Source: Ignisphaera aggregans DSM 17230 (GTDB lineage: Archaea; Thermoproteota; Thermoprotei_A; Sulfolobales; Ignisphaeraceae). Taken from it: a stretch of 64,000 nt of DNA. The stretch lies in NCBI GenBank assembly GCA_000145985.1, contig CP002098.1:1177123-1241122 (forward strand), in the 5' to 3' direction. This document shows positions 8,158 to 17,224 of the stretch, piece after piece. Position numbers and translations under genes: made by a program. Each line of letters opens with the position of its first letter. Position 1 is the first letter of the stretch. The notes beneath the pieces are model-generated. The model made no database searches and was not told the DNA's origin. It saw nothing but the letters and a program-made list of their open reading frames with translations.

Positions 8158-9386
8158 CCCTTACAACTAATACTATGACCTGAAATATCCTTAAAATCCA
8201 TAGAGAAAGATTTGAGATCTATTTCAGTAGCATTTGAAATAAGTTCCTCAATTTCTGTGTCTGAAACACCAATTCTATTCTCTATCTCCTTCACCTTATC
8301 GAGTATAGCTCTAGTTGTAGTAACTCTTGCTCCTATGGGGCAGAACTCTGGTACCTTTATAGAATATTCATATGTGCCAATGAATCTGGCCATTCTAACT
8401 ATCTCATCCTTATCAAAACCTATTAACGGTCTTAGAATAGGTATTGTAACAGCCTCCTCAATCACATATATATTGCTAAGAGTTTGAGATGCTACCTGTC
8501 CCAAACTTTCACCTGTTACAATTGCAAGAGCATCTATCTTCCTTGCCAAATATTCAGCAAGTCTACTCATATACCTTCTAAGCAGTATAACCATATACTC
8601 CTCAGGAGCATATAAAGCAATCCTTGAGATAATAGGTCTTATATCAACAATATACATCTTAGGTCTATATCCATAGGCCCATCTATCAACAAGAGCTTTT
8701 GCAACCATAACCCCACCTCTCACATGTTCATCTCCACCAATATTAAATAATACCATATGAACCTCGCAACCTCTTTTCATAGCATACCATGCAGCTACTG
8801 GAGAATCTATACCTCCTGATATTAGTGCTAAGACCCTTCCCTCAACCCCTATAGGAAGTCCTCCAGGACCCTTTATAATCTTATCAAATAGATAGGCAGA
8901 ACTATCTCTAATCTCAATAAATGCTATATATTCAGGATTCTCAAGATCTACCCTCCCACCACCACTCTCTAATAAAAGTCTACCAACAATTTTCTCAACA
9001 TCTTTACTAGTAAAACTATGAGTTCCAACTCTATGAACTCTTACAGCAAACTTCTTATCTCTGACTCTATCCCTAAAGAAATCTCTAGCCTTAAGAGAAA
9101 GATCCTCAAGATTCTCAAACTTTATGAGATAAGAGGGAGATACACTTACAATACCCATTACATAGGCACTTCTCTCAGCAATTTTCAATGCAATATCTTC
9201 TGAATCTACACAACATATCCATATCCTTCCATGTGATGAAAAAATCCTTAGCCTATGCCCTAGAGAACTTATAGCATCTTGTATATTATCAATAAGTTTG
9301 TTCTCCATTCTATGCCTACTTCTAGGACCCTTTAACGAAATTTCTCCATATCTTACAAGAACATTCCATTTACTATATATCATCAC
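8154..9386 (-). CDS. thiI: tRNA 4-thiouridine / thiazole sulfurtransferase ThiI
   Basis: The 410-residue protein begins VLVRYGEISLKGPRSR, the ThiI N-terminal ferredoxin-like signature, and continues into a THUMP domain (to ~residue 165). The PP-loop ATP-pyrophosphatase motif LISGGIDSPVAAW lies near residue 190. A later GESLGQVASQT motif is the second ThiI signature. The length matches archaeal ThiI, which lacks the C-terminal rhodanese domain of E. coli ThiI. It adenylates tRNA U8 for thiolation. thiC occurs elsewhere in the window. Confidence 0.92.
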   Translation of the reverse strand: MMIYSKWNVLVRYGEISLKGPRSRHRMENKLIDNIQDAISSLGHRLRIFSSHGRIWICCVDSEDIALKIAERSAYVMGIVSVSPSYLIKFENLEDLSLKARDFFRDRVRDKKFAVRVHRVGTHSFTSKDVEKIVGRLLLESGGGRVDLENPEYIAFIEIRDSSAYLFDKIIKGPGGLPIGVEGRVLALISGGIDSPVAAWYAMKRGCEVHMVLFNIGGDEHVRGGVMVAKALVDRWAYGYRPKMYIVDIRPIISRIALYAPEEYMVILLRRYMSRLAEYLARKIDALAIVTGESLGQVASQTLSNIYVIEEAVTIPILRPLIGFDKDEIVRMARFIGTYEYSIKVPEFCPIGARVTTTRAILDKVKEIENRIGVSDTEIEELISNATEIDLKSFSMDFKDISGHSISCKG

Positions 9387-9512
9387 TATAGACCTTTACA
9401 ACATATATCTACTCAAGCATTATATCTTTATAGATAAAATAATGAGAAAAAGCATTTTATACTCCCCTACTAATTTACACTAAATACACTAGGAAGCGAC
9501 ATAAAATTAATT

Positions 9513-10922
9513 ATGATTAATAGAAGAGCTGAGATGATGAATGAGAATCCTATTACTACTCTAGATATTATTGATAAGAAGAGAGCAAAGTACCTTATAA
9601 TACTATCTGCTCTAATAATAATCTCTGCACTAAATATAGGATGGAACTACTATGACCTAATGTGGTGGATATCATGGTATAAAATAGTTGAGAGTAATGG
9701 TATATCATCAATATTCTCTATATACAGATTATGCCAATTACCAACATGTAAAGCCCCATATCTCCCTCTAGCTATACTAATATTCCTACCCAGCTATGCA
9801 ATTACAACCCTTCTCCCAGTACCATTTAGATTCATAGTTCTTAAAATAATACTAGTCCTTATTCCGGCATTAATTATCTACAACATTTTAAAAAAGAATA
9901 GAGGTAGTATTGTTGCATTACTTTGGCTTCTCTCACTACCATTTATACAAATACTATTTGTTTTACAATTTGATGTAATTATATCACTGCTAGTCCTACT
10001 AGCAACATACTTTTTTAGCAATCAAAAATATCATTTATCTGCAATAACCTTAGCATTATCATCATTAATAAAACATGTAACAGTTATTCTCCTCCCAATA
10101 TATCTTATAACACTGTTAATTGATAAGAAATATAGAACTGTGCTAAAATACTTCCTAGTATATATGTTTGTAGTCCTCATAATTGTTCTTCCATTCTTTA
10201 TCAACGATCCTATTAGCATGATTGAAGATGTTATACTATTTCATGGAGCTAGAGCTCCACAGGATCTATCAATATGGGCCATATTAACAGTTGTTCTTGA
10301 GACAAATATAGTGAAGAGTTTAGGGTATATAGATAATATATGGTTAATCCCCTTCACCATAGGATATATATTGCTAATAATATATTATACTCAGATACAT
10401 AGATATAGAGATTCTAATAAAGACTATAGACATCTATACCTATGTATATCATTAGCACTATTAATGTTTATTACATTTAATAAAATTGGAAATCTTAACT
10501 ATTTAGTTTGGATAGTCCCTTCAGCACTAATGGCACTTTCGGGAAAAAATCTTATCTCATTCTATAGATTAACAGCATTTATTGTTCTATTTGGCTCTAT
10601 ACCCTATTCTCTCATGCTAACATTCTTCCCCGCATCTATCGATGCACCAACATTATTAGCTGAAGATCTTAGTTATTGGAATGCAAGAGCTTTACTTGCC
10701 CAATCATTGAATTACTACATATTCTATGTATCAGTAATGGTAGATATATTATCGATATACCTATCAAACATTCTAACACCTCTAGAATTTGTAGACCACT
10801 TCTATTCTGCTGCTCTATCAATATATAAATACAAGGAATTGATAATGATTATAATTATAATTAATACACAAATAATGTTAACATTACTAATAATCCAGCT
10901 TCTAAAATATTTAAAGGATTAG
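9513..10922 (+). CDS. polytopic membrane glycosyltransferase-like protein (GT87/DUF2029 type)
   Basis: A 469-residue protein with about eleven hydrophobic segments. The first external loop has the acidic/aromatic composition of GT-C enzymes (NIGWNYYDLMWWISWYK). The segment ALSSLIKHVTVILLP matches the 'lIKh-p-lllP' core of GT87/DUF2029 polyprenol-phosphate sugar transferases. It would transfer a sugar from a lipid carrier on the outer face of the membrane. A TATA-like TTTTATACT lies ~60 bases upstream. The oxidoreductase gene follows after 56 bases, so the two could share a surface-sugar pathway. The family call is moderate and the substrate is unknown. Confidence 0.6.
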   Translation: MINRRAEMMNENPITTLDIIDKKRAKYLIILSALIIISALNIGWNYYDLMWWISWYKIVESNGISSIFSIYRLCQLPTCKAPYLPLAILIFLPSYAITTLLPVPFRFIVLKIILVLIPALIIYNILKKNRGSIVALLWLLSLPFIQILFVLQFDVIISLLVLLATYFFSNQKYHLSAITLALSSLIKHVTVILLPIYLITLLIDKKYRTVLKYFLVYMFVVLIIVLPFFINDPISMIEDVILFHGARAPQDLSIWAILTVVLETNIVKSLGYIDNIWLIPFTIGYILLIIYYTQIHRYRDSNKDYRHLYLCISLALLMFITFNKIGNLNYLVWIVPSALMALSGKNLISFYRLTAFIVLFGSIPYSLMLTFFPASIDAPTLLAEDLSYWNARALLAQSLNYYIFYVSVMVDILSIYLSNILTPLEFVDHFYSAALSIYKYKELIMIIIIINTQIMLTLLIIQLLKYLKD

Positions 10923-10978
10923 CTCCACAACATCTTATTGTAAAAATATAGAGTATGAGATAATTTAAGGCGTTTAAA

Positions 10979-11908
10979 TTGGCAATAAGAATAGGGGTTA
11001 TTGGTACTGGAAGATGGGGTAAAAATCATGTTAGAGTATTAAAAGAGCTAGAAAGAGAGGGAATAGTAAAACTTACATCAGTATGCGATATAAGTAGAGA
11101 TAGAGTAATGTCCATAGGAAATGAATATAATATAGAGATAAGAGAGACTGACTATACAAAAATTATTAGGTATGTAGATGCTGTAGTAATTGCTACACCT
11201 ATAGATATTCTTGCAAATATTGCAAAGACAATGATTGAAAACAATATCCATGTTTTAATAGAAAAGCCTGTTGCCACAAATGCTAAAGATGCCTATGAAA
11301 TACTACAATTATCACAGTCAAAGGGAGTTATAGCTATGCCTGGAATGATAATGCGCTTCAATCCAATAATCAATAAACTTAAAGATATATTAAATAGTGA
11401 TGAACATAAAGTTAAGTATATAGTATTCCGACGATTATCTAGAAGACCCTTAGAACTAAGAAAATATCCTCTCACACTAGATTTAGCTGTTCATGATATA
11501 GATCTATGCCGATACCTCACAAATAGTAATATATCTACAATAATTTCCTCAACAATATTCAACACCCCCATTGATGATATAATATTAGCATCATTAAAGA
11601 CTACAAAAAATATTGTATGTATACTAAATATAGATGGGGTTTCCCCCCATAAAGTAAGAGAAATAGATGTTGTAGGAGAGAATTCCCTCATAAGAGTTGA
11701 TACTGATAAAAACCATATGAACATTTACCTTAATAATGAAGTTAAATCTATAGAAGTGCCATTTGAAGAACCTCTAAAGAATGAGGATAGAATGTTCATA
11801 TTAAAAATAAGGGGAGTAGATGTTGATATACCTACAATGAATGATGCTATAGAATATCTAAAAATTGCTGAAAAAATAATTAGAGAATCAACCTACAACT
11901 CTATATAA
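10979..11908 (+). CDS. Gfo/Idh/MocA-family NAD(P)-dependent oxidoreductase
   Basis: TTG start, 309 residues. The N-terminal Rossmann motif is GVIGTGRWGKNHVRVL. EKPVA near residue 97 is the family signature containing the catalytic lysine, and a conserved HDIDLC occurs near residue 175. These enzymes act on sugars, inositols or nucleotide sugars. Its position just after the membrane glycosyltransferase suggests nucleotide-sugar metabolism. The specific substrate cannot be read from sequence. Confidence 0.85.
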   Translation: MAIRIGVIGTGRWGKNHVRVLKELEREGIVKLTSVCDISRDRVMSIGNEYNIEIRETDYTKIIRYVDAVVIATPIDILANIAKTMIENNIHVLIEKPVATNAKDAYEILQLSQSKGVIAMPGMIMRFNPIINKLKDILNSDEHKVKYIVFRRLSRRPLELRKYPLTLDLAVHDIDLCRYLTNSNISTIISSTIFNTPIDDIILASLKTTKNIVCILNIDGVSPHKVREIDVVGENSLIRVDTDKNHMNIYLNNEVKSIEVPFEEPLKNEDRMFILKIRGVDVDIPTMNDAIEYLKIAEKIIRESTYNSI

Positions 11909-11958
11909 ATGAATTTATATCAAAGAAATACAGATGAATGTTATCTACATTAGAAAAT

Positions 11959-12311
11959 CTATTCTATTTCACTCCACTCATATCCACAATGCTTACATCT
12001 GTAAACCTTTTCAATTACATCAGAGCTTTCAGCACTAGATCCATGCTTTCTCCAATAATAGACACCTCTATTACCACATTTAGGACATACTATTCTATCA
12101 TCATATATAGCCATAGATGGTATTCCTATGACCTCTACATCTCTTTTCTCTATAGGCTTAATTATTGTAATTGACTTTCTAAAGACCTTTGTCTCATTAG
12201 ATTTAAGTATCTTTATATATCCACATTTAGGACATTCCATTACTGGGACATTATCTCGTAATCTGGTAATCATAGTTGAACCACATTTGGGACAAAAATA
12301 CGTAGTCTCAT
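11959..12311 (-). CDS. tfs: transcription cleavage factor TFS, with an apparent -1 frame break at codon 6
   Basis: The open frame from 12273 encodes the TFIIS/RPB9-type C-terminal zinc ribbon (CPKCGNRGVYYW ... RCKHCGYEW) but lacks the first Cys pair of the N-terminal ribbon. That pair (FCPKCGSTM) lies directly upstream in the same frame, yet no ATG, GTG or TTG precedes it before a TAG. An ATG at 12311 opens MRLRIF in another frame. Slipping back one base on the T5 run (12298-12294) joins them exactly, to give MRLRIF-CPKCGSTM. TFS stimulates RNA cleavage by stalled archaeal RNA polymerase. Either the sequence lacks one T, or slippage makes the protein. A TATA-like TTTATAAC lies ~40 bases upstream. 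Confidence 0.75.
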
Positions 12312-12416
12312 CCCTACAAAATACTTCCTATTCAATTTTATTTCTACAACAGTTATAAACTTTATCTACAGGAAACTACATTACTTATGTATAGAAGGTG
12401 CTATAGGTATTTAGTA

Positions 12417-12468
12417 TATCAGCACTCAAGACCTCTATCACCAATCATATGTTCCGAGCTCATCATAT
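12417..12468 (-). ncRNA. C/D-box guide sRNA candidate
   Basis: Minus-strand order: C box ATGATGA (12466-12460), 11-nt guide GCTCGGAACAT, degenerate D' ATGA (12448-12445), 3-nt spacer, C' GTGATAG (12441-12435), 12-nt guide AGGTCTTGAGTG, D box CTGA (12422-12419). Terminal C and D are perfect and the internal pair is degenerate, as is common. It lies in the 267-base gap between TFS and the GTPase gene. The target is unknown. Confidence 0.7.
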
Positions 12469-12578
12469 CTATCTATATAGACTATTATTAAAAATCATAC
12501 AAAGCTTATAATTCTTATAGTAGCTAAGATAGTTTAGTATCTGCATAATATATAGTTTAGAATTCAATTGGGATAATC

Positions 12579-13394
12579 ATGAAATTCCTATCATTATATG
12601 AAGTTAGTCAGATAATAAATAGATGTGATGCCATTATAGAGGTTGTAGAAGCTAGAAATCCAATAAGTCTAATTGATACTAGGATTGAGAAAATTGCTAA
12701 AAGAATGGGTAAGGAGATTATATTAGTTCTCAGTAAAAGTGATTTAGTACCACGAAATATTTGTCTTGAATGGCAAGAATACTTTAGAGATAGAGGTATT
12801 GTTGCAATATGCTTTTCTACGGTGATTAAGAGTAGTATAAGTAGATTCAAAAGATTTTTAGTAGAGCATATTGAGAAAAGACCTGCTTATTACCTCCTAA
12901 TAGGCTATCCTAAAGTTGGTAAATCCTCTATAATCAATGCTCTAAAAGGCTATAAATCAGCTCCTACAAGTCCTTATCCAGGTTCTCCAGGATATACAAA
13001 AGGTGTCCAACTCTATTTAATAACTCCAGGAATATATATTATCGATACCCCTGGTGTATTGCCCCCTATAACTAATGATATAGAGGTTACTATAAGAAGA
13101 CAACCTATAGAAATGATTGAAAACCCTGTTAAAATTGCAATAACATTGATAGAGAGAATACTTTCATTTGATGTAAATACATTTAGAAATATATATAGAG
13201 TTCATTCAACAGAACCTATAGAGATTTTAAGAGAATTAGCATACAAAAAAGGCTGGCTTATGAAAAAGTATCGCGAACCTAATATAGATGAAGTTGCTAG
13301 AAATATAATTAGAGATTACTTAAACGGAAAAATACCTTTCTATACATCACCTAGAAGCATTTTAGATGATGTTAAAGTCTTTAAGCCTAAGTAA
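12579..13394 (+). CDS. circularly permuted GTPase, YlqF/RbgA-like
   Basis: The 271-residue protein has the G-motifs in permuted order: G4 SKSDL (residues ~48-52), then G1 GYPKVGKSS (~109-117), G2/T-containing SPGYTKG, and G3 DTPGV (~160). It begins with the DAIIEVVEARNP signature of the YlqF/Nog2 group. Such GTPases act in large-subunit ribosome assembly. Its 3' end overlaps the convergent Trm10 gene by 33 bases. Confidence 0.87.
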   Translation: MKFLSLYEVSQIINRCDAIIEVVEARNPISLIDTRIEKIAKRMGKEIILVLSKSDLVPRNICLEWQEYFRDRGIVAICFSTVIKSSISRFKRFLVEHIEKRPAYYLLIGYPKVGKSSIINALKGYKSAPTSPYPGSPGYTKGVQLYLITPGIYIIDTPGVLPPITNDIEVTIRRQPIEMIENPVKIAITLIERILSFDVNTFRNIYRVHSTEPIEILRELAYKKGWLMKKYREPNIDEVARNIIRDYLNGKIPFYTSPRSILDDVKVFKPK

Positions 13395-14387
13395 TATTCT
13401 ATTCATATATCTTTCCTCTAGACTATAGCTCTTCATTAATTTACTTATAATATCCTTACTTATTACTCTATCCTTGGAATATCTCTTCCTAACCTCGTAA
13501 ACTATTCTTGAAATCTTATCATCAACACTCATATTAGAGATTATAGCGCTTTCTAAAGATTCTCCTAAAAATCTTACTCTCATTACAATATCTACTATCT
13601 TATTTAATTCATTAGGTACACCTATAGCACTTGATCCTAGTCTTATAGACTTACTCTTTATATCTAAATTGTTAAGAGCTAAAAGCATACTAGTTGCATA
13701 GGGTCTAGAGAATTTTCTATCCACAATTCCTCCAATAATAAAATAATCATTGGATAGTATATCCTGAGAAGTTAGTGCTTCATCTGCATAAGGATCTAAT
13801 AGTACTGCTCTTTCTAATTCTATCGTCTTATAAAGAGAATCATCATAGCATATTCTTGCTAGGGTAGAAATCTTGTTTAGTAATGGATTAAAGTATAGTG
13901 GCATATTAACAATAGCTATATGTAAATCTGTTAACCATAGCCTAATAGTGTTAATAGCTAATACCAATTGTTTTACGAGAACCTTTAACTCCATATCGTG
14001 ATGCAATTCAAAAAGACTAAGATCCACTATAATCAAAGGTTTCATAGGCATTATAAGCTTTAGATACCTCGCTATAGTCTCTGTTACATCATTAAAACAC
14101 TCTTCATCTCTATCAATAACACAGTATTCAAATTCTCTAAAATTCTTTACTTCATATAATATTGTTACTCCATTAAAACTCCACATCGGATTCCCATAAA
14201 CACTCTTTCTACATACTCTAACCTTATTTAGTAGTATAGCATTAGCTAAAACATGAAGCACCCTATCTCCTCCACCAACATTCTTTGTAATATATTTTTT
14301 AATTACCTTTCTACTCAAAACAATATGATCTATTCCTAGTATTTTTAGTGAATTCGAAAAACTTTTAGCAACTATATCTATACTCAT
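13362..14387 (-). CDS. trm10: archaeal Trm10-type SPOUT tRNA (position 9) methyltransferase
   Basis: A 341-residue protein. The C-terminal half carries LLDPYADEALTSQD and then YFIIGGIVDRKFSRP, matching the Trm10 SPOUT core (xFIIGGIVD is the SAM-binding knot region). In archaea these enzymes N1-methylate A9 and/or G9 of tRNA. The N-terminal ~90 residues and the basic C-terminus (VRKRYSKDRVISKD) would bind tRNA. The length agrees with the Thermococcus enzyme. Whether it prefers A or G cannot be told. Confidence 0.75.
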   Translation of the reverse strand: MSIDIVAKSFSNSLKILGIDHIVLSRKVIKKYITKNVGGGDRVLHVLANAILLNKVRVCRKSVYGNPMWSFNGVTILYEVKNFREFEYCVIDRDEECFNDVTETIARYLKLIMPMKPLIIVDLSLFELHHDMELKVLVKQLVLAINTIRLWLTDLHIAIVNMPLYFNPLLNKISTLARICYDDSLYKTIELERAVLLDPYADEALTSQDILSNDYFIIGGIVDRKFSRPYATSMLLALNNLDIKSKSIRLGSSAIGVPNELNKIVDIVMRVRFLGESLESAIISNMSVDDKISRIVYEVRKRYSKDRVISKDIISKLMKSYSLEERYMNRILLRLKDFNII

Positions 14388-14417
14388 ACACTTATTAACA
14401 TTACGAGCAGAGATAAA

Positions 14418-14735
14418 TTAGCTTGTTGAAACAGCTTCCATATTGCCTACATTACTACCTGTAGTAAACGACTCTTCCTTTTCACCAACAACAATAGTAA
14501 ATTTATTACCATTTAGTAAAGCACTAAGAATTTTCTCACCCTCTTTAGAAAGTCTATATAACCTATAGTTTCCACGCACATATACAACTTCTATCAAACC
14601 TAGAGCCTCAAGTATATGAAAAGCTGCTAAAACCTCATATCTAGGTAATCCTGTAGCTGATATAACATCACTAGGAGACGCTATCCTATCTTTTAAAGCA
14701 CTTAAAATTGATCCCAATTTCTCCTTTGAGGACAT
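14418..14735 (-). CDS. winged-helix DNA-binding protein
   Basis: 105 residues, starting five bases after a perfect AGGTGA ribosome binding site. A wHTH fold is evident: SPSDVISATGLPRYEVLAAF (helix-turn-helix), then VVYVRGNYRLYRLSKEG (wing). The acidic tail has no further motif. It is divergent from the two-gene ATPase unit that begins 69 bases away, so it may regulate that unit; this is positional inference only. Confidence 0.65.
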   Translation of the reverse strand: MSSKEKLGSILSALKDRIASPSDVISATGLPRYEVLAAFHILEALGLIEVVYVRGNYRLYRLSKEGEKILSALLNGNKFTIVVGEKEESFTTGSNVGNMEAVSTS

Positions 14736-14803
14736 CTATTTCACCTATTCTAAGTTAATTATGGTAGATAGACATATTTTAAATAAAGAGACATTTAAAA
14801 GAA

Positions 14804-17224
14804 TTGAGAAGACAATATATAACACTAGATTATATAGGGACTCTATTGAAATATAGAGACATAAACATTATAGAATTTAGGAAAAGTATCTTAAGCCCAT
14901 TAACAAGAGTAAAAACATATTCATTCCAGCCTAACAAAACATTAATATATCTAGATAACACTAACTCATTATTGGCACATCCCTATATTCAATACATAGA
15001 TAGTGCTAATACCCTTATCTTCTCCCTAGCACCATTTACACTACAAAACAAAAACACTATAAGCCTATATAACATAGTACTTGATCAACTATCAAGCAAT
15101 AGCATAGATATTGAATGTGATAGATGTAAAGCATTTTTACTCAACGGTAATTCTATTCTCATAGTTGATAATATAACTAAACAGCCATTAAAAATAGCTA
15201 TAGGTTCGTATTCCAAGGGAATAGAAATACAAGATATAGATCCATCTATATCATTATCTCTTGAAGCTCTCTATCCATTCTATGAATTTAGCTATCTTAC
15301 ATCAAGTACAAATAACCTAATATATAAGGTAACCTTTAAACATGATTCTCTAGACATCAAAGAATTCATTAAATGTAAAAATATTAAGAATGCTGTTTAT
15401 GGAAAAAACAAAGTAACGATATGTTCCAATGACCCTGACAACCTTCTACTAATAACTAATGGCATCTATAGCACTGAATATAGTATCCAAAAGAATACAG
15501 AGGATGTTAAACCTATAGACATTAAAATATTTACAAATAGCATCTATATAAAATTTGATACCATAGGCGGATTTATCTTCAAAAAAGATGGTGACATAAC
15601 TAGAATAGGATTATCTAGAGAGTTTGAGCCCTTAGGAATATTCGAAGATGGTAACATCATTGGAATTACTCACGATACATTGTCTATTGTTAATATAGAG
15701 AAAAACTCTATTACTACTATTGCAAAAATTAATACAAATAATCTTATAGATTTATACATAGACGAATATAACAATAGAATATCAGCTACATATAAAGATC
15801 ATATAACATTATTCGATATTAATGAGAAGCCCATTTTTATAGAGATACCATGTATAAAACCATTACATAGTATACCTATAGACAATTACTTGATAGTATT
15901 TCTACAAAATGAAATTAGAATCTATCTTATAGATAAAACTAGCAATAGAATATACTTTGAGCATATAGCAACACTACCAAGAAATTTAATTCATTGTACG
16001 GGTGTTTCGAGAACTAATATAATATGTATTGATCGTATTGGAAGATTTATTCTAGCTAATGTTGAAAAACTCATAAAGTTATTGAACTCTTTATCGAGTA
16101 TTAAGATTATTAGAAGCCATCATTCTAATATCTCTACAGTATTAGCCCCGGACTACATGCCCATTACACCCATAAAATTTGGTTATCATCAAAACATTGA
16201 CTATAAAGTTCATAGATTAGATAGCTTTAAGGCAATTATAATGATAAACCATGAAGAAACTAAGATTAAGGAAACTTCTATGGAAATAGATGGAGTCTTC
16301 AGCCACATAAATACCACTATAAAACTCGATGACAATACTAGAATTATTGATAGTTATAGAAACATAAAGATTTTACATAAAATCAATGTCATGAATACTG
16401 AATACCTATTCCTAGATCCTCCACTCAATAGCAATACCATAGTAATACCACTAGCAAATATAAGAGATGTGAAAGTTGTGAAACCATCTATCATCAAAAT
16501 ATCTAAAGATAGAAATAGCTTAAGATGTGTTGTAGCCATAGCAAAGGAGTTGAAAGGCGTTAGATTTGGTATGCTTATGGAGAATAGCGATAACAATAAC
16601 ATTACCGATATTAGCAATATTGTAAAAATGTTTTCCAATAGAATCTGCATAGAGAAATTAGATTTAATTGAAGCTAAAATCTTTTGTTCAAATTCTATAC
16701 ATACACTCAAATCTGGATGTATAGCTCTAGATAAGTGTCACAATCTCCTTGCAATACATCTAGTAATTCATATAGATGGAAATAGCATAGAAATCCCCCT
16801 ACCTCTTGATAAATTTGTCAAAGCTAGAAATATCTATTATGAAGATAAACCAAGTTTAAATCTGTTACATACCAATGAATTTATAATAACTATACCTACG
16901 ACATGTATATCTATAGACAATCCTATGATAATATTTGAAGAAAATTCAATAATATTTTCTATTAGACTGACAAATAAATGTAATAACATATACATAAACA
17001 TATTAACATCAAAAAATAATTCCTATCTCTTATCACCACAAGAGTCTAAAGCTATCAATATTAAAATAGATATCAATACACTGATTAGAGGATATGAATA
17101 TCTAGCAATAATAGAACCTGGAGGAAACAAAATTCTTTTATTTAACATCCCATTAGACTACATTATTGCTCTTAGTACTAAAACCGCTTTAAAAATGCTT
17201 AATCTTTTGGGACTTAAACATTGA
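14804..17224 (+). CDS. uncharacterised 806-residue beta-rich protein coupled to a VirB4/HerA-like ATPase
   Basis: TTG start. The protein has no signal peptide and no membrane segments, and consists largely of beta-strand repeats with Asn/Ile/Asp-rich text (NLIDLYIDEYNNRISATYKD; GVSRTNIICIDRIG), consistent with one or two propeller-like domains before a beta-sandwich-like C-terminus. I do not recognise a family. The stop TGA overlaps the TTG of the next gene (TTGA), so the two are translationally coupled. The partner ATPase suggests a motor-plus-scaffold machine for DNA or protein translocation, but this is inference. Codon use is the same as neighbouring genes. Confidence 0.6.
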   Translation: MRRQYITLDYIGTLLKYRDINIIEFRKSILSPLTRVKTYSFQPNKTLIYLDNTNSLLAHPYIQYIDSANTLIFSLAPFTLQNKNTISLYNIVLDQLSSNSIDIECDRCKAFLLNGNSILIVDNITKQPLKIAIGSYSKGIEIQDIDPSISLSLEALYPFYEFSYLTSSTNNLIYKVTFKHDSLDIKEFIKCKNIKNAVYGKNKVTICSNDPDNLLLITNGIYSTEYSIQKNTEDVKPIDIKIFTNSIYIKFDTIGGFIFKKDGDITRIGLSREFEPLGIFEDGNIIGITHDTLSIVNIEKNSITTIAKINTNNLIDLYIDEYNNRISATYKDHITLFDINEKPIFIEIPCIKPLHSIPIDNYLIVFLQNEIRIYLIDKTSNRIYFEHIATLPRNLIHCTGVSRTNIICIDRIGRFILANVEKLIKLLNSLSSIKIIRSHHSNISTVLAPDYMPITPIKFGYHQNIDYKVHRLDSFKAIIMINHEETKIKETSMEIDGVFSHINTTIKLDDNTRIIDSYRNIKILHKINVMNTEYLFLDPPLNSNTIVIPLANIRDVKVVKPSIIKISKDRNSLRCVVAIAKELKGVRFGMLMENSDNNNITDISNIVKMFSNRICIEKLDLIEAKIFCSNSIHTLKSGCIALDKCHNLLAIHLVIHIDGNSIEIPLPLDKFVKARNIYYEDKPSLNLLHTNEFIITIPTTCISIDNPMIIFEENSIIFSIRLTNKCNNIYINILTSKNNSYLLSPQESKAINIKIDINTLIRGYEYLAIIEPGGNKILLFNIPLDYIIALSTKTALKMLNLLGLKH

